From Desulfobacillus sp041396245 (GTDB taxonomy: Bacteria > Pseudomonadota > Gammaproteobacteria > Burkholderiales > Rhodocyclaceae), in the NCBI GenBank assembly GCA_041396245.1, contig JAWKYW010000020.1:1-38329 (forward strand): a stretch of 38,329 nucleotides of DNA. The letters are read 5' to 3'. A program made the translations under genes and the position numbers. Under the pieces are notes generated by a model. That model was not told where the DNA came from, ran no database searches, and saw only the letters and a list, made by a program, of their open reading frames with translations. This document shows positions 36,624-38,329 of this stretch, in pieces (position 1 is the first letter of the stretch; every line of letters starts with the position of its first letter).

Positions 36624-36893
36624 TCAGAACGGGATGTCGTCGTCCATGTCGGCGAAGGCCGGCTTCGCCTTCGGCGGCGGCGCCGCGGGCGCCGGCGCGG
36701 GCTTGTCCTTCTCCTCGCGCGGGAACACCTTCAGCCAGCCGTCCCAGGCGCCGGCCGGCACGGCGTCAAGGCGGATCGCGATGCGGCCGTCCTCCGCCAC
36801 CACCAGCACGCCGACCCGGTTCCAGGCCGTCTTCGTCTCGCCGCCCTTCTCGTACTCCCGGCCATGGCACACGTCGTAGAGCTTCTTCGTCAT
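36624..36893 (-). CDS. Small protein with an SSB-type acidic C-terminal tail
   Basis: 89 residues. The N-terminal ~60 residues (KLYDVCHGREYEKGGETKTA, WNRVGVLVVAEDGRIAIRLD, WLKVFPRE) look like a small beta-barrel. A Pro/Ala/Lys-rich linker follows and the protein ends in DMDDDIPF. That ending is the hallmark of single-stranded DNA-binding protein tails that recruit DNA repair proteins. The body is too short for a standard OB-fold SSB and I cannot assign it to SSB itself. GGAGG lies about eight bases upstream of the ATG. Next to an exonuclease and an annealing-like gene, a role in binding ssDNA or recruiting host repair proteins is plausible. Confidence 0.75.
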   Translation of the reverse strand: MTKKLYDVCHGREYEKGGETKTAWNRVGVLVVAEDGRIAIRLDAVPAGAWDGWLKVFPREEKDKPAPAPAAPPPKAKPAFADMDDDIPF

Positions 36894-36996
36894 TGCGGTT
36901 CCTCCAGTGGTTGATCCATCTCACGCGCCACCTGAGGCGGCGCTCTTCGTTTCGCGCGGCCAGTTCGGCCGCGCGGTGCAGGTCGCTACTGCTCAC
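36766..36996 (-). CDS. Doubtful small ORF between SprT-like and SSB-tailed genes
   Basis: A GTG overlapping the SprT-like stop (GTGA) opens a 76-codon frame starting SSSDLHRAAELAARNEERRL and WRVRWINHWRNRN. The first ~33 codons fill the only ~100-base gap in this packed operon. The rest runs out of frame through the SSB-tailed gene and looks non-coding (Gly/Arg-rich). It may be a real small helical protein with an overlapping tail, or just leader sequence. Confidence 0.25.
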   Translation of the reverse strand: MSSSDLHRAAELAARNEERRLRWRVRWINHWRNRNDEEALRRVPWPGVREGRRDEDGLEPGRRAGGGGGRPHRDPP

Positions 36997-37559
36997 GCCA
37001 GCGCGATCTGCTCCCCGCAGGCGCACACCGGCAGGCCGTAACCCGCCCACTTCGCGGCGACGCGCATGGTGAAGCCGCAGGCCGGACAGACGGCCTTGTG
37101 CATCCGGGTGTTCTGCTTTCGCCCGAAGGCGGAGCGGTCGAGCGCGCCGTGCGGATAGGGGCCGAGCTTCTCCGCCAGCGTGTTTAAACGCGCTACAAGC
37201 TGCGGCCCGGCATGGGTGGCGGTCATCCTGCCTTCCAGGCCGAGCGCCTTCGCCAGCCGGCGGAAGGGCCCCTTGTGGCCGTGCGCGACGCCGACGGCGG
37301 CGTGCACCAGCTCATGCACCAGCACGTCGAGCACGCGCGCCGGCTCGGCCAGGCACGGCGATATGAAAATCTCCGACGCCCCCGCCGCCGAGGCCTTCGG
37401 GTCCCAGCACTCGCCGATGCGGCGGCGGCTTGCCGACAATCCCTTGCGGCTGGGCCAGCCGCAGGAGGCGCGCACCGCCTCGGGCAGCGGCGCGCGCTCG
37501 GCCGCGAACCACGGCCGCATGGCCTCCACCGCGGCGGCCAGCCATTCCTCGCGCGTCAT
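36993..37559 (-). CDS. SprT-like zinc metalloprotease-fold protein
   Basis: 188 residues. The zincin motif HELVH is at residues 82-86 with a further His at 93 or 95 (VAHGHKGPF), the SprT/Spartan pattern. A C-terminal zinc-ribbon is suggested by CPACGF near 158 and CACGEQ near 177. Spartan proteins digest DNA-protein crosslinks; bacterial and phage SprT-like proteins are less well understood. The start ATG overlaps the upstream stop as ATGA; a longer in-frame start at 37580 would lie inside the previous gene. Membership of a DNA-processing operon supports a role on DNA. Confidence 0.8.
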   Translation of the reverse strand: MTREEWLAAAVEAMRPWFAAERAPLPEAVRASCGWPSRKGLSASRRRIGECWDPKASAAGASEIFISPCLAEPARVLDVLVHELVHAAVGVAHGHKGPFRRLAKALGLEGRMTATHAGPQLVARLNTLAEKLGPYPHGALDRSAFGRKQNTRMHKAVCPACGFTMRVAAKWAGYGLPVCACGEQIALA

Positions 37560-38329
37560 GCCGGCTGCTCCTGCGCCCATTGCTCGAGCTTGCCGTCGAG
37601 AATCGCGTAATCGCTTGTCGTCAGGTCGGCGAAGTGCGCGACACGCCCGTGGGTGGCGCGGCGCAGCCAGTCCTTCACCCGCTCGCGGTCGAAGCCGAGC
37701 CCGTCGATGCGGGCCTCCAGCCTTCTTCGCTGCGCCTCTGTGATCGCCGCCGGCGCATCCGCCTGCGCTGCGCCTTCATCGCCAGCCGCCACGCCAGCGG
37801 AATCCTGCTTGCCTTGGTCATTGCCGAACCCTCCTTTCATGTCCTCGATGTCCTGCGTGAAAACCTCGCTCAGCCCCGCCATGCGCAGCGCCGAATCGAT
37901 GTGGGCCGACTTCTCGGCCATCTTCAAAGCCTTGTTCAGATCGCCGTAGTCCTGCGAGAGCGTGCGCGCGCCGACGCCGTCGGCCACCACGCGCCCGCCG
38001 GCGTCGCGTATCTCGCAGCGGAGAATGACGTGCTTGATGTCCACGCCGTGCAGCGCGGCCTGCTCGTAGTCGTGCAGGGTCGGGTAATGGACGGTGACGC
38101 CGAGCATTCCGCAAATCTTCTCGGCGCCCGGCTTGAAGAGGCTGGGCTTGCTCCAGTGGCGCGCATCGGGGCACTCGCTCCCCAAGCCCTTCGCCGCGTA
38201 CTGGCATTTGCTCTTCCCCGCGGTGTGGATGCGCCCGAAATCCACGCCCTCCACCAGGGCGGCGCGCACCCACTCCATGAGCGCGGCGCGGTTGGCGCGG
38301 CGGCGGTCGAGGCCGGCGCGGAAAACTTC
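37556..38329 (-). CDS. Phage/plasmid recombination-associated protein, possibly ssDNA-annealing; 5' end beyond window
   Basis: Open to the right edge: 17 codons precede ATG 38278 in frame, so the true start is probably outside. The visible 257 residues begin VFRAGLDRRRANRAALMEWV and contain KPSLFKPGAEKICGMLG, GDLNKALKMAEKSAHIDSAL and GLSEVFTQDIED. These motifs are shared by a group of phage and integrative-element proteins of unproven function. The C-terminal segment ITEAQRRRLEARIDGLGF resembles the helical tail found on phage annealing proteins of the RecT/ERF/Rad52-like groups. Zinc-like pairs occur in SKCQYAAKGLGSECPDARHW. The annealing role is an inference from motifs and neighbours (SprT-like, SSB-tailed, exonuclease). 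Confidence 0.6.
   Translation of the reverse strand, partial: EVFRAGLDRRRANRAALMEWVRAALVEGVDFGRIHTAGKSKCQYAAKGLGSECPDARHWSKPSLFKPGAEKICGMLGVTVHYPTLHDYEQAALHGVDIKHVILRCEIRDAGGRVVADGVGARTLSQDYGDLNKALKMAEKSAHIDSALRMAGLSEVFTQDIEDMKGGFGNDQGKQDSAGVAAGDEGAAQADAPAAITEAQRRRLEARIDGLGFDRERVKDWLRRATHGRVAHFADLTTSDYAILDGKLEQWAQEQPA

Larger units (their letters stand above)
34331..38329 (-). mobile_element. Integrase end of a prophage-like or integrative element in tRNA-Ile2
   Basis: From the tRNA 3' end to the window edge every gene is on the minus strand and tightly packed. They belong to types found in phages and integrative elements: tyrosine integrase, HTH excisionase-like, exonuclease, SSB-tailed protein, SprT-like protein and annealing-like protein. 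The tRNA remains complete, so the attachment core probably lies in its 3' part (T arm to CCA). No second copy of that 3' end is visible, so the other attachment site lies beyond the right edge. No capsid or conjugation genes are in view, so phage versus integrative element cannot be decided. Confidence 0.75.

Overview
The window looks like chromosomal DNA of a high-GC betaproteobacterium, most likely of the Rhodocyclales / Sterolibacterium-Sulfuritalea type. The evidence is housekeeping synteny (leuS-lptE-holA-proA, rpsU-yqeY-dnaG-rpoD), the protein sequences and the dense background of short palindromic repeats. The genus is inferred from these features, not proven. No rRNA or CRISPR array is visible. 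No gene-free stretch exceeds 300 bases; the largest gaps (16866-17145, 26442-26685, 13660-13860) are described as features.

Layout. (1) 1-5308, minus strand: uvrD helicase followed by a single-chain type IIG restriction-modification enzyme that is cut by the left edge. Both reading frames carry repeat-derived palindromic insertions that keep the frame open. (2) 5435-13659, plus strand: three tandem membrane-anchored PAS sensor histidine kinases. The first is intact. The second has an in-frame stop plus a frameshift, and the third a frameshift in its first PAS domain. The kinase cores of copies 2 and 3 are nearly identical in DNA. No response regulator lies in the window. (3) 13861-19990: a small hypothetical gene, leuS, a 268-bp MITE-like element with terminal inverted repeats, lptE, holA and proA. 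(4) 20116-26441: a putative lipoprotein of the hydratase/FAH fold, a periplasmic chalcone-isomerase-like protein, a TAXI-type TRAP transporter (binding protein, fused permease, DUF1850 protein), then overlapping ogt-type methyltransferase and xerD genes. (5) 26686-29291: ybaK, folB, plsY and tsaD. (6) 29311-34330: the macromolecular synthesis operon rpsU-yqeY-dnaG-rpoD and a tRNA-Ile2(CAU). (7) 34331 to the right edge: the integrase end of a mobile element inserted at the tRNA 3' end. It carries a tightly packed minus-strand operon: annealing-like protein, SprT-like protease, SSB-tailed small protein, DEDDy exonuclease, a small unknown, excisionase-like HTH and tyrosine integrase.

How it fits together: most genes are core replication, translation and envelope functions. 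The accessory signal lies in the kinase cluster, the type IIG enzyme and the tRNA-borne element, whose visible genes form a plausible DNA processing and integration module. The most unusual pattern is pervasive: several unrelated short repeat families sit between genes, supply stop codons, and are inserted in frame inside proteins. One of them is a roughly 27-bp repeat with core AAAGTCAGTC, found seven times exactly and twice with one mismatch, in both the chromosome and the mobile element.
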